Shown one piece after another: positions 22,105 to 32,714 of a DNA stretch of 64,000 bases. A program made the position numbers and the translations under genes. Source of the stretch: Oscarella lobularis (Eukaryota; Porifera; Homoscleromorpha; Homosclerophorida; Oscarellidae); NCBI RefSeq assembly GCF_947507565.1, contig NC_089189.1:1054001-1118000 (forward strand), read 5' to 3'. Every line of letters starts with the position of its first letter. Position 1 is the first letter of the stretch. A model generated the notes under the pieces. It ran no database searches. It was not told where the DNA came from and was given only the letters and a program-made list of their open reading frames with translations.

Positions 22105-22383
22105 GGTTGTATCTTCGCGTCGAGAAAACTCTTCGTTTAGGTCTAGGAGGCGTAACTAGTCGCGTGACTTTCCCAGAAAAGGTAATTAATAATTAACCCA
22201 CCCTCGCACATATTTGCGAGTTTAGACTCTCTTGATTACATAAATATGACGTCAGATTTATAAAATGTACTAATAGTTTCACGCCTATCAGACGCAGACA
22301 TTGTACTGTTTTCACCGACACTCATCACTGACACTCGCAAGAATTCCCTGAGGAATTCCTAGGCGCGTGCGAGTCGTTGGACA
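22105..22383. other. AT-rich intergenic region
   Basis: No gene seen. It contains AATTAATTAACC and mixed sequence upstream of the divergent glycine-zipper gene. Confidence 0.4.
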
Positions 22384-22700
22384 TGCGCACAGTAGACAAA
22401 ATGTCCGACTGTGCTCTATGTAGCTCTATGTGGCTCTTGTACTGATCGCCCTACTGTAGTCGCCTCTATTTGACACGAACTGCTAGCAGAAGAGACTGGA
22501 GCACGACCACCACGCATCGCTGAAGTGAATCCTTTGCGAAAAGCGAGCGCAATCGCTGCAGAAGCCTACGAACGTCGCCCCTCCCTCCGAATCCCGACCG
22601 CGATCAACAAGAAGCCCTCATCTACTCTATCGAGAGCTGTCATTTCCGGTGGGATACAGCCACGGGCTGAGGGCCTCACTTCGACGTTCTGATTGCTAGG
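22384..22700 (+). pseudogene. Scrambled remnant of the LRR gene 5' end
   Basis: Pieces match the start of the intact LRR gene at 28,853. CAGTAGACAAAATGTCC near 22,391 matches its signal peptide region, and GCAGAAGAGACTGGAGCACG near 22,486 matches the Cys-rich N-terminus. The pieces are separated and out of frame. The same arrangement recurs at 26,179-26,440 before the second kinase, so the debris predates the cassette duplication. Confidence 0.7.
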
Positions 22701-22938
22701 TAAACTGCTGCGTAGGTCACATTTGACGCGCGCGCTCCTGGCTTTTTCGGTGGCCGCAGTTTCAGAAGCAGTGAGCCATTGTTCAGATGCAGTAGACACA
22801 CTCGACAGCGTTCCAGAAACTGCAGTCTGAGTCGAGGGCTAATCGTATGCATGCCTACGTGATCGACGCATCTGCGCAGTTGATTCTACTCTGTTGGTCC
22901 GTCTGTGAGTACTCGTTGATCGAGCAGTCAGAAGCGTG

Positions 22939-24939
22939 ATGGCAGATGCAATCGAGGCGTCGTCGCTCTTTCCTTCGCAAAAACTATTTAGTCGAGACGA
23001 CTTTGTGTATGACGAACACTCCGAAGAGGACTACCTCGGCTGTGGCAGTTTTGCGGAAGTCTACAAAGCGTCAATGAGGAGTACCGGTCAGGTAGTGGCA
23101 GCTAAAGTTCTTTTTCGACAAAATGGAAGGCGTGGAAGATTGCAGAAAGAGTACGTAATCTCAGTCAAATCGAAACTGAAAGCATTGACTTGTAATAATG
23201 TTAACACCCGGGTGACCTCTTCTTCTATTATAGCGAAATCAAGAGTCTAAGAAAAGAAGCTGCTATTCTTTTTCAAGTTCAAAATCATCCCAACATCATT
23301 CAACTGATAGGTATATGTGAAGCTCCGAGGCACTACGCTCTGTTGCTGGAATTCATGTCCGACGGAAATCTCGACACGGTTTTGCATTCCACTTCTGACA
23401 AGGACGTCGATAGTTGGAAAACTCGCATCGACATGGCCTACCAAATTTCGAACGGCATGAATCATCTTCACTCGCTTGATCCTCCTATTATTCATCGGGA
23501 TTTGAAACCGCAGAACGTACTACTTAGGAAAGAAGAACGCTTCTACACATGCAAGGTATAAGCATATGATACGCTTTCCTCCGCCATCAAATGAGTCGTT
23601 GTCTTGTTAATAAGATCACAGATTTTGGGCTTTCTAAGATGAAAGGCATGACCACGACAACTCATGATATCAGCAGTAGCGATTACACTCCAGCGGGAAC
23701 GGTACTCTACATAGCACATGAGGGATATTCTACAGATTATAACCCAACAGCGGAATTGCGGATGAAATTGGATATTTACAGGTGGGTGATGTGTAGTGTA
23801 ACGTTCAAGTTTTCTTTACATTCAATTGTTATACCTTCTAAAGCATACTCGTCATTTGTTTTAGTTTTGGCGTGATACTGTGGGAAATACGGGAACGCAG
23901 ACGTCCTTGGGATGGTGATGCTGCTACAGTTTTTAATTAATTAAACAGTAAGGCGAACTCAGTTATTGTTTTGTAGGCAAGACTGATAAACGGGTTTTGC
24001 ACCATTTGGCTAGCACTGGCAAAGCTTTGCCGGTCGCAAAAAATCCGTGTCCTTTTGGTTACGAAGATTTAGGACAGAAGTGCATCTCTTATGAGCCGGA
24101 GAGCAGGCCATCATTCCACCGTAAAACTTCTTACTTTGCTTAAAGTTACGCTTTTGTCTAACTACATTTTAGAAATTTCAATTTCTTTGCAAGACATTGG
24201 AAGAGAGTTGAATGAAAGCGGTAAGTTAGATTGCTGAGTTGAAGGCTCTGCCTATGAAATATTGAATATTTTAGGGAGGACTTCTCCCGCTGTAGCACAT
24301 GTAGTAGACAGTAACGTATTGTCACGACTCGCTGTAGACGATTTTGACGGCGCTTCTCTTGACGTCCACCGATTATTATCAATGAAGGATAAAAAAGGAC
24401 TGGGCAAGAGAGATGTACTACATGTATTATTAATTAACCTAGTTTTTGTGAATGGTTTTTCTAATTAGGACACAGTTTTGCGTGTCCAGAGTCAGGCGCG
24501 ACGGCACGTTACTGATACATTTCGTCCTTATCCGCAGAGTTCGTCGTTTCAACGGCCTGTCAATGATATGAACCAGAGCGTCACGTCGTCGTCTGCTAGA
24601 GGTACTAAATTTTGAGAATGCATTGTCTACTTCATAGATTTTTTGTTAGGTGCTTTCCCGGCTAATGAAGATATAGTATCCGAGAATTTAATGAGAGCAT
24701 GCGCGACTCGCGCAGCATCAAAATGGGAAGAAATGGGTATTTTGCTCGACGTACAAGATCTTGATGAAATTCGTGAAAGATATCGCGGAATCATGCCACG
24801 AATGTTCAAAGTGCTAGAATTGTGGAAAATGAGAGAACAATCACCAACTGTAGGCAAGCTTTTGAGGTGGTTTCAGGAGGTTGGCGTGAGTCGCTATGCT
24901 ATAAAATCTAAATACGAAGAACTGTTCTCACGGAAGTAG
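22939..24939 (+). CDS. RIPK-like protein kinase with C-terminal Death domain (copy 1), 504 aa
   Basis: Nine exons splice in frame: 22939-23150, 23234-23555, 23615-23781, 23865-23914, 23977-24120, 24173-24220, 24275-24423, 24469-24601, 24650-24939. The kinase domain shows the glycine loop LGCGSFAEVYKA, Lys56 in VAAK, IIHRDLKPQN with Asp160, and DFG at 181-183. The expected APE is AHE (VLYIAHEGYSTDY). The family is TKL/RIPK-like. A variable middle part is followed by a C-terminal Death-like domain (KWEEMGILLDVQDLDEIRE, TVGKLLRWFQEVGVSRY). This is the kinase-linker-Death order of RIPK1; a role in death or immune signalling is inferred. Exon 4 here needs the donor at 23,915, because the GT used six bases later in an ancestral-like version reads CT. 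The gene pairs with the copy at 26,690. Confidence 0.85.
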
Positions 24940-24957
24940 ATTGTTTGTTGATTAGTT

Positions 24958-24963
24958 AATAAA
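24958..24963 (+). promoter_or_regulatory. Polyadenylation signal AATAAA
   Basis: AATAAA lies 19 nt after the stop of the first kinase gene. The second copy has the same signal in the same setting. Confidence 0.6.
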
Positions 24964-24991
24964 TTGATCAAGATTCTTCGTCACACATAGA

Positions 24992-26178
24992 CATGCGCAC
25001 AATGAACAAAATGTTGCTACTGATCGCCCTGATCGGCGCGTCGCAGGCTCTATGCAACGCGAAATGCCAGCAGAAGAGACTGGAGCACGACCACCACGCA
25101 TCGCTGAAGCGACTCCTCGACGAAAACCGAGCGCAATCGCTGCAAAAGTAGGACGCGCCTCGCGACGCCTCGCCCCAAATCTCGACGATCTCCAAGCCCT
25201 CACGTTCCTCTACAAGAACACGGGCGGCGCAAACTGGACCGAAAGCACCGGCTGGAAGGAGGGCACATCGGGGGACCCGTGCGGCGCGACGCCCTGGCAC
25301 GGAATCTCGTGCAACGACGACGGATGCGTCGTCGCCATCGAACTCGTCTACAACAACCTCGTCGGACGCTTACCGGCCGATCTCGTCAAAGCGTCGAACA
25401 TCTCGTCTTCTACTCGAATCTTAATTCTCGCGGGTCCCATTCCAAACGGTTTACTCAATTCGAAAAACTTAATCGAATTCGACGTGAATAACAACGCGAT
25501 GTCCGGACGTCTTCCGGACGCGATCGACGCGCCGAAACTTCAGTCATTCGTCTTATACGCGAACGAATTTTCTGGCTCGTTGCCAAGTCGATGGAACGCG
25601 CCCTCACTTCGAAGTCTCAGATAACCAATTCACCGGAAGTCCACCGGAAGCGATAGGTGAGCTCAAAGACGTAGTCCAATTAGTCGTATCGCGAAATAAT
25701 CTCACCGGCGAATTCCCGACGAGTTGGGGTCACCTGACAAAACTCGAGCAACTCTGGTCGTTTAATAACGAAATACGGGGTCCCCTGCCGGAGAGCTGGT
25801 CGGCTCTTCGTTCGCTCGAGAACGTGGAGATCGACGGTATTCTCGGCGTCCTACCCGATTGGCTGGGAACGAGTTGGACGCGCGTGCAAAATCTCCTTCT
25901 CCCGCGCGGTAACATGAGCGGATCGATACCGGCGTCGATTTGCCACTTGGAACGAGTCAATACCTGTGGCTCTTTCAGAATAATCTCACCGGTTCCATAC
26001 CCGATTGCGTGGGTAAAATGGTCAAATTGCAGTCGCTTGAACTCTCCGATAATCGGCTCTCCGGCTCGCTGCCCGAGTCGTTGGGCGAGCTCTATAACGT
26101 GAGCTATTTCTACGCGTCGCGCAATCGGCTCAACGGGTCGCTGCCCGAGTCGCTTAGCCGTATGAAAGCCCTTCAGGT
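24992..26178 (+). pseudogene. LRR protein pseudogene (copy 1)
   Basis: The sequence runs parallel to the intact LRR gene at 28,853-30,481 from its start codon to about residue 415. It has several breaks. A 4-bp loss near 25,147 creates a TAG where the intact copy reads KYAG. Further indels lie near 25,400, 25,613 and 25,958. It stops at 26,178 in the middle of a repeat and joins foreign LRR-derived debris, so the C-terminal Cys-rich part is gone. Signal peptide and LRR coding is otherwise well preserved, so inactivation is recent. Confidence 0.9.
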
Positions 26179-26440
26179 TCTCGCCTCTATTTGACACGAA
26201 CTGCCAGCAGAAGAGACTGGAGCACGATCGCCATATCATCGGGCCCACGCATCGCTATCCTTGGTGAAAGGCGCTGCAGAAGCACGAACGACGCCTCGCT
26301 ACGATTCGTTAGCGTGAAAAAAGATGCGATCGCTCTCGGTCACCGATCGAGAGCTGTCATTTCCGGTGGGATACGTCTTCGATTTGCTCCCACGGGCCGA
26401 GGGCTTCACTTCGACGTTCTGATTGCTAACTAAATTGCTG
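26179..26440 (+). pseudogene. LRR-derived debris upstream of the second kinase
   Basis: CTATTTGACACGAACTGC and GCAGAAGAGACTGGAGCACG match the LRR gene 5' region and the block at 22,460-22,700. Later sequence (GAGAGCTGTCATTTCCGGTG) is also shared with 22,630. This marks the boundary of the duplicated kinase-LRR cassette. Confidence 0.7.
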
Positions 26441-26689
26441 CGTACGTGTACGGTCACATTTGACGCGCGCTCCTGGCTTTTTCGGTGGCCGCAGTTTCAG
26501 AAGCAGCCATTGTTCAGATGCCGTAGATACAGATAGCCTCGACTTCACGACAGTGCTCCAGAAACAGCAACGAGCCTAATCGCATTCGTACAGTACGTGG
26601 GGATCGACGGCTTCGACGCATCTGCGCAGTTACCACGGATATAAACCCGTGCATGCAGTTTGTCCGTTGATCGAGCACTCAGAAGCGTG

Positions 26690-28678
26690 ATGGCAAATGC
26701 AAGCGAAGCTTCGTCGCTCTTTGACTTACCTCCGGAGAAACTATTTAGTCAAGACGACTTTGACTATGACGAAGACTCCGACGAGGACTACCTCGGCTAT
26801 GGTAGTTTTGCGGAAGTCTACAAAGCGAAAGTAAAAAGTACCGGTCAGATAGTGGCAGCTAAACTTCTTTTTCGACGAAATGGCGCGCGTGGAAGATTGC
26901 AGAAAGAGTACGTAATCTCAGCCAAATCGAAACTGAAAACAGTGTGCTAAATAATGTTAACACCCGGGTGACCTCTTCTTCTATTATAGCGAAATCAAGA
27001 GTCTAAGAAAAGAAGCTGCTATTCTTTTTCAAGTTCAAAATCATCCCAACATCATTCAGCTGATAGGTATATGCGAAGCTCCGAGGCACTACGCTCTGTT
27101 GCTGGAATTCATGTCCGACGGAAATCTCGACACGGTTTTGCATTCCACTTCTGACAAGGACGTCGATAGTTGGAAAACTCGCGTCGACATGGCCTACCAA
27201 ATTTCGAACGGCATGAATCATCTTCACTCGCTTGATCCTCCTATTATTCATCGAGATTTGAAACCGCAGAACGTTCTACTTAGGAAAGAAGGACGCTTCT
27301 ACAAATGCAAGGTAAGCGTATGATACACTTTCCTTCGCGATCAAATAAGTCATTGTCTTGTTACTTAAGATCACAGATTTTGGGCTCTCTAAAATGAAAG
27401 GCATGACCACGACAACCCATGATATCGGCAGTAGCGATTACACTCCAGCGGGAACAGTACTCTACATAGCACATGAGGGATATTCTACAGATTATAAACC
27501 AACAGCGGAGTTGCGGATGAAATTGGATATTTACAGGTAGGTGCTGTTTAGTGTAGCGTTCAATTTCCATTAAAAACGTTAGTAAAAGAAGATTTATTAC
27601 ATTCTCGTCATTTGTTTTAGTTTTGGCGTGATACTGTGGGAAATAAGAGAACGCAGACGTCCTTTGGATGGTGATACTGTGGGAAATAAGAGAACGCAGA
27701 CGTCCTTTGGATGGTGATACTGGTTACAGTTTTCTCAATAAGGCGCGAACTCGGTTTTTTGCAGGCGAGACGAATAAACAGGTTTTGCATCATTTGGCTA
27801 GCACTGGAAGAGCTTTGCCGGTCGCAAAAAATCCGTGTCCTCTTGGTTACGAAGATTTGGGACAGAAGTGCATCTCTTATGAGCCGGAAAGAAGGCCATC
27901 ATTCCGCCGTAAAACTTCTTCCTTGCTTAAAGTTACGCTATTGAATAACTACATTTTAGAAATTTCGTATTCTTTGCAAGACATTGGAACAAAGTTGAAT
28001 GAAAGCGGTAAGTTAGATTGCAGACTTGTAGATATGTATGAAGTATTGCTTGCCTTAGGGTATGACTCAGTGCGGATGACATCTCTCGCTGTAACGGATG
28101 CAGTAGGCGGTAACAAAAAGAACATATTTGTAGGGTTTTTATATTCACGACTAAGTGTAGACGATGTTGACGGCGCTTCTCTTGCCGTTGACCAATTATC
28201 AATCAATGATAAAAAAGGACAGGGCAAGGAAGATGTACTACTTGTAAAATTAACCGAGAACGATTTTTCAATGGCGTTTGTTTCTAATTAGGACACAGTT
28301 TTACGTGTCCAGAGCGTCACGACGTCGTCCGCTATAGGTACTTAAATTTTAAGAATACATTGTCTAATTCATAGAATTTTATTAGGTGCTTTTCCGGATG
28401 GTGATGAATTAGTACCTGTGAATTTAATGAGAGCATGCGCGGCTCTCGTTGGAATGAAATGGGAAGAAATGTGTATTTTTCTTCTCAGTCTAAAAGATCT
28501 TGATGAAATTCGTGAAAGATATCGCAGCGATCTCACACGAATGTTCAGGGTACTAGAAGTGTGGAAAATGAGAGAAAAGTCACCAACTGTAAGCAACCTT
28601 TTGGGGTGGTTTGCGGAGGCTGGTGTGAGTCGCCGTGCTATACAACATCGCTACGAAGAAATGTTCTCAAGGAAGTAG
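26690..28678 (+). CDS. RIPK-like protein kinase with C-terminal Death domain (copy 2), 490 aa
   Basis: Nine exons splice in frame: 26690-26907, 26990-27311, 27370-27536, 27621-27670, 27765-27908, 27960-28007, 28059-28243, 28292-28337, 28386-28678. The kinase domain is nearly identical to copy 1, with LGYGSFAEVYKA, IIHRDLKPQN, ITDFGLSK and again AHE for APE. The linker differs more: exon 7 is 36 bp longer and exon 8 is 46 bp against 133 bp. The C-terminal Death-like domain is kept (KWEEMCIFLLSLKDLDEIRE). A 43-bp tandem duplication at the end of exon 4 would shift the frame if read through, but splicing from the donor at 27,671 restores it. Strong kinase-core conservation with divergent linkers suggests purifying selection on both copies or recent gene conversion. 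Confidence 0.85.
27628..27713 (+). repeat. 43-bp tandem duplication spanning the exon 4 splice donor
   Basis: Two copies start at 27,628 and 27,671 (GTGATACTGTGGGAAATAAG and on). Each contains the end of exon 4 and its GATG/GTGATA donor. 43 is not a multiple of three, so only one donor choice keeps the frame. Confidence 0.85.
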
Positions 28679-28708
28679 ACTGTGGTTGAACGAACTCTTT
28701 GATTAATT

Positions 28709-28714
28709 AATAAA
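28709..28714 (+). promoter_or_regulatory. Polyadenylation signal AATAAA
   Basis: AATAAA lies 31 nt after the stop of the second kinase gene, within TTAATTAATAAATTAG. Confidence 0.55.
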
Positions 28715-28852
28715 TTAGATTGATTAATCAAGATGACGATGTAGTTCTGCATGTGGTTTTTGTACGCCTCACTCCGCGCCATCAGCGAAATCTTTGCGTT
28801 CGATAGAGAATGTTAATTAACTTTTCGCGGTTGGTTCCGATCACGCGCAGAC

Positions 28853-30481
28853 ATGCGCACAATAGACAAAATGTCCTCGCTCATTGCAACAGCTCTACTA
28901 ATCGCCCTAGTCGGCGCATCGCAGGCTATTCCGCATCTATGCAACACGAACTGCCAGCAGAAGAGACTGGAGCACGACCACCACGCATCGCTGAAGCGAC
29001 TCCTCGATGAAAACCGAGCGCAATCGCTGCAAAAGTACGCAGGACGCGCCTCGCGACGTCTCGCCCCAAATCCCGACGATCTCCAGGCCCTCACGTCCCT
29101 CTACAAGAGCACGGGCGGCGCAAACTGGACCGAAAGCACCGGCTGGAAGGAGGGCACATCGGGGGACCCGTGCGGCGCGACGCCCTGGCACGGAATCTCG
29201 TGCAACGACGACGGACGCGTCGTCGCCATCGAACTCGTCTACAACAACCTCGTCGGACGCTTACCGGCCGATCTCGTGAAAGCGTCCAACGTCGAGCATC
29301 TCGTCTTCTACTCGAATCTTCTCGCGGGTCCCGTTCCGAGCGGTTTACTCAATTCGAAAAATTTAATCGAATTCGACGTGAATAACAATGCGATGTCCGG
29401 ACGTCTTCCGGACGCGATCGACGCACCGAAACTTCAGTCATTCGTCTTGTACGCGAACGAATTCTCTGGCTCGTTGCCAAGTCAATGGAACGCGCCCTCA
29501 CTTCAATATCTCGACGTTTCGGATAACCAATTCACCGGAAGTCCACCGGAAGCGATAGGTGAGCTCGAAGACGTAGTCCAATTAGTCGTATCGCGAAATA
29601 ATCTCACCGGCGAATTCCCGACGAGTTGGGGTCACCTGACAAAGCTCGAGCAACTCTGGTCGTTTAATAACGACATACGGGGTCCCTTGCCGGAGAGCTG
29701 GTCGGCTCTTCGATTGCTCGAGAACGTGGAGATCGACGGTATTCTCGGCGTCCTACCCGATTGGCTGGGAACGAGTTGGACGCGCGTGCAAAATCTCCTT
29801 CTCCCGCGCGGTAACATGAGCGGATCGATACCGGCGTCGATTTGCCACTTGGAACGCGTCGAATACCTGTGGCTCTTTCAGAATAATCTCACCGGTTCCA
29901 TACCCGATTGCATGGGTAAAATGGTCAAATTGCAGTCGCTCGAACTCTCCGACAATCGGCTCTCCGGCTCGCTGCCCGAGTCGTTGGGCGAGCTCTATAA
30001 CGTGAGCTATTTCTACGCGTCGCGCAATCGGCTCAACGGGTCGCTGCCCGAGTCGCTTAGCCGTATGAAAGCCCTTCAGGTTCTCGACGTTTCGAGTAAT
30101 ATGATTACCGGTGGGATACCCGCTTCGTACGTCGCCTTCACGGATCGCGTCTATAGCTTCGCCGTTTGCTATAATTCGCTCTCCGGTCCCGTGCCCGCGT
30201 CGCTCGAGCGATTTTTTAAATTTATTGACGATTATACGTGCGATATGTACGGTAATCCGTGGTCGTGTCCCGTGCCCGGCGTCGTGCCCAAGTCGTGCGG
30301 TTGCCAGTGTTCGGAGTGTAATACGGGGGCGAAGCGACAGTCGTGCGCGCAATGCGTCGCTTCGGCCGGGTGCGGGTTTTGCGCGAATGGGCCGAATTGT
30401 ATCGAGGGCTCCGCCTCGGCACCGGCCTCCGGATACGAGTGTCCCGTCTCACAGTGGACGTACGGCTCGGGAAACTGCTGA
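28853..30481 (+). CDS. Secreted plant-type LRR protein, 542 aa, intronless
   Basis: One open frame from ATG 28,853. A signal peptide (ALLIALVGASQAIP) is followed by a Cys-bearing segment and an N-terminal LRR cap (ALTSLYKSTGGANWT, GDPCGATPWHGISC). About ten to twelve repeats of the plant type (LxGxxPxxL) follow, such as NNLVGRLPADL, NNLTGSIPDCMG and NRLSGSLPESLGE. The C-terminus (residues about 485-542) is rich in Cys (CQCSECNTG, CAQCVASAGCGFC) and resembles a PSI-like cap. There is no transmembrane helix, so the product is probably secreted. Coding sequence is GC-rich, unlike the AT-rich surroundings, and lacks introns. Binding of an external ligand or microbial surface is inferred from LRR biology only. 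It lies 175 bp after the second kinase, matching the pseudogene behind the first. Confidence 0.93.
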   Translation: MRTIDKMSSLIATALLIALVGASQAIPHLCNTNCQQKRLEHDHHASLKRLLDENRAQSLQKYAGRASRRLAPNPDDLQALTSLYKSTGGANWTESTGWKEGTSGDPCGATPWHGISCNDDGRVVAIELVYNNLVGRLPADLVKASNVEHLVFYSNLLAGPVPSGLLNSKNLIEFDVNNNAMSGRLPDAIDAPKLQSFVLYANEFSGSLPSQWNAPSLQYLDVSDNQFTGSPPEAIGELEDVVQLVVSRNNLTGEFPTSWGHLTKLEQLWSFNNDIRGPLPESWSALRLLENVEIDGILGVLPDWLGTSWTRVQNLLLPRGNMSGSIPASICHLERVEYLWLFQNNLTGSIPDCMGKMVKLQSLELSDNRLSGSLPESLGELYNVSYFYASRNRLNGSLPESLSRMKALQVLDVSSNMITGGIPASYVAFTDRVYSFAVCYNSLSGPVPASLERFFKFIDDYTCDMYGNPWSCPVPGVVPKSCGCQCSECNTGAKRQSCAQCVASAGCGFCANGPNCIEGSASAPASGYECPVSQWTYGSGNC

Positions 30482-30993
30482 CTAAACAGTTCTAGCGTTT
30501 AGATGCCGATTGCTGCTGCTTGCGTGTACACGTTGATAGAATTAGTATTTTCGATCAGTTTCGTTCACCCTTAATGGTTTCACCGGTACTATAGTGTAGA
30601 CATGCTTAGTTATAATTAATTAATTAAGGTTTTGAAGAGGGGAGGAGGAAGCGTCATAAGGTGCGTCACGTGCAGATTCAATTTTTCTTCTGAGAAAAAC
30701 TCATCTCTATAGGAGTTGAACAATTCGTCGTGATAAGCAATCTGCCAGTCCATTCTGCTTTCCCAGCTGAAGACTCTTGTATGTCGACTCTCCAAGCATT
30801 TTGAACACTTCTGTTCAGCTGAAGGTATGTATCCTCCAAGGCCTGCCCTTCAGCGTTGTCAGCCGAACTTCAAAGCCGTGTAACTTCAACGTGCAGCTAT
30901 TCAGCATTGCTTGTATGAGTCCCAAGTGTCTTAAGATTTACCTGGTAAGCAGTTTGCATTGCCTCTTATTTAACTAAATGTTCTTTTTAGGCT

Positions 30994-31348
30994 GGGGTCC
31001 TAAGCACGACCCCGTGGTGAAAAACTGCTCCACCGGGGTCCCGGGCAAGACCCGTCATCAAAAACTGCCTCGCAGGGTCCCGGGCATGACCCCGTCAAAA
31101 CTGCCTCTGCATGAAAACGCGAGGGGAGACTCTGTGCAATTTTTTTCAATTTATTTAATAAATAGTCTGTCCCTTCCCTTTTGTCTATGAGCAGTTTTTG
31201 ATGACGGGGTCATGCCCAGGACCCCCGAGGCAGTTTTTGATGACGGGGTCATGCCCAGGACCCCAAAGCAGTTTTTGATGACGGGGTCATGCTCAGGACC
31301 CCGGCAGTGAGCAGTTTTTTGATGACAGGGTCATGCCCAGGACCCCAA
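30994..31348. repeat. Inverted minisatellite (head-to-head arms of about 36-40-bp units)
   Basis: The left arm (30,994-31,108) has three units of the form GGTCCCGGGCATGACCCCGT followed by CAAAAACTGCCTC. The right arm (31,190-31,348) has four units in the opposite sense, starting GCAGTTTTTGATGACGGGGT. About 80 bp of unrelated sequence separates the arms. The two arms can pair into a long imperfect hairpin. Confidence 0.85.
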
Positions 31349-32671
31349 CTCCTAAGACAAAACGCTAATGCCTTCGTAGAAAAAGTAAGTACATATGCTT
31401 ACCTGCTTATTGTTGAGCTGAAATTCACGCAAAGTTTCATACGGGTGCCCACATGCGCTTATGGTACCATGCACTATAAAATGAATAGTACTACTACCCT
31501 CTGACAAGTCTTTCCTATGTTGCGGCCCGTTCGCACAGCTGCAAGGAGGACTACATGTAGGGGATAAATCATATAAGAAACAGTCCTGAAACATACATGA
31601 GTAAGAAGTACCTATTGGTAATGCATAGCCTCGTCAGAAGGTGCAGTTTGAGCCTTGGTGGCAACGGGCTCCGCTGAAGACGGGAAAAAAAGATAGAAGA
31701 CAAATAACTACATAACTAGCGCTTGGATCTTATCTAGCCGCTATGTAACTTCGTAACCTTCTTATGATGGCATATCCTCACTGGAATAACACCCCGTCCT
31801 ATACTTTTTGTGCCACGTTGTGAATAACTCGTGACGACCGGATGATTACGTCACTTCTGATGATGGTAAATTAGTTGCACTGAATATTTTCATGAGCATC
31901 TTACCTTATGATTATCTAGATGCATCACGTGGTTTATGTTTCGACGTGGTTAATAAAATTGGCCTAAAGAGAGGAGCAGAAGATGATGATGACTGGTTGT
32001 TGTTCTGTAGACACTATCATTGCTTTTATCACTAAAAAGTAATAAAATCGACAAAAACTACATATGCAGTATTCACCATTGGTCATGTGTATGATGTGCC
32101 AAGGAAAAAATACGCGAGGGACCCCTTCAAGCCCGGAACGCTGCTAGTGGCGAAATTTAGTGATTAGTGCGTAGGAGGGAGAAAGGGGGGCCCCGCTGAG
32201 GCCTACAGGTCTTTCTCCTAAACGGAGCTACAAAACGTCTCTGCACACCTTAGAGTCGCCTAGCTTCGCTCGGCTGAGCAGTCAATTTTTGATCGTCCAG
32301 CTACTAGTCCGAACTGCATTGAACGAGCTAAACGGGAGAGAAATTTTGTAGCGGACAAGGAGTCGCATCGCCTGCTGTGAACGCGAAAAGGCGTCGGTCT
32401 ACTCACCGAGTCACGGATTACGGTGTCGTTCCGTTGTTCGCGTGCTCCGCGTGGGCTATTCGATCTCTGATTCGATTAGTGACGCGCGACACGCGTCTGC
32501 AACGTGACACAAACTCAACGCGATATTTTTTGCTTTACGGCTGCTCGAAAACTTCCCTACAGGGATCCCCAGCGTTTGATCAAGAAATTGTCCGAGTTAC
32601 TCTCTCGCAAAGCCGAGTTTCGTTCGATGACGCAATCTAGACTGACGTAATCTAGACACTATCTATCTCTT

Positions 32672-32677
32672 TATAAG
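32672..32677 (+). promoter_or_regulatory. TATA-like element
   Basis: TATAAG lies about 40 bp before the start codon at 32,715, in TCTTTATAAGTTACACC. The stretch after it is also present before the fragment at 35,120. Confidence 0.35.
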
Positions 32678-32714
32678 TTACACCGGAGGGGACTCGGGCT
32701 CACTCACTGCCAAG

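Larger units (their letters stand above)
30482..32714. other. Mostly noncoding region
   Basis: More than 2 kb without a convincing gene. It contains an inverted minisatellite (30,994-31,348), a short open frame of about 66 codons at 31,835-32,035, and scattered TTAATTAATTAA. I see no domain homology in the short frames at 30,777-31,500. Confidence 0.5.

Noticed and set aside
30777-30977. Short frame (LPFSVVSRTSKPCNF) after the LRR gene
   Set aside because: Too short, no matching splice partners, no family resemblance.
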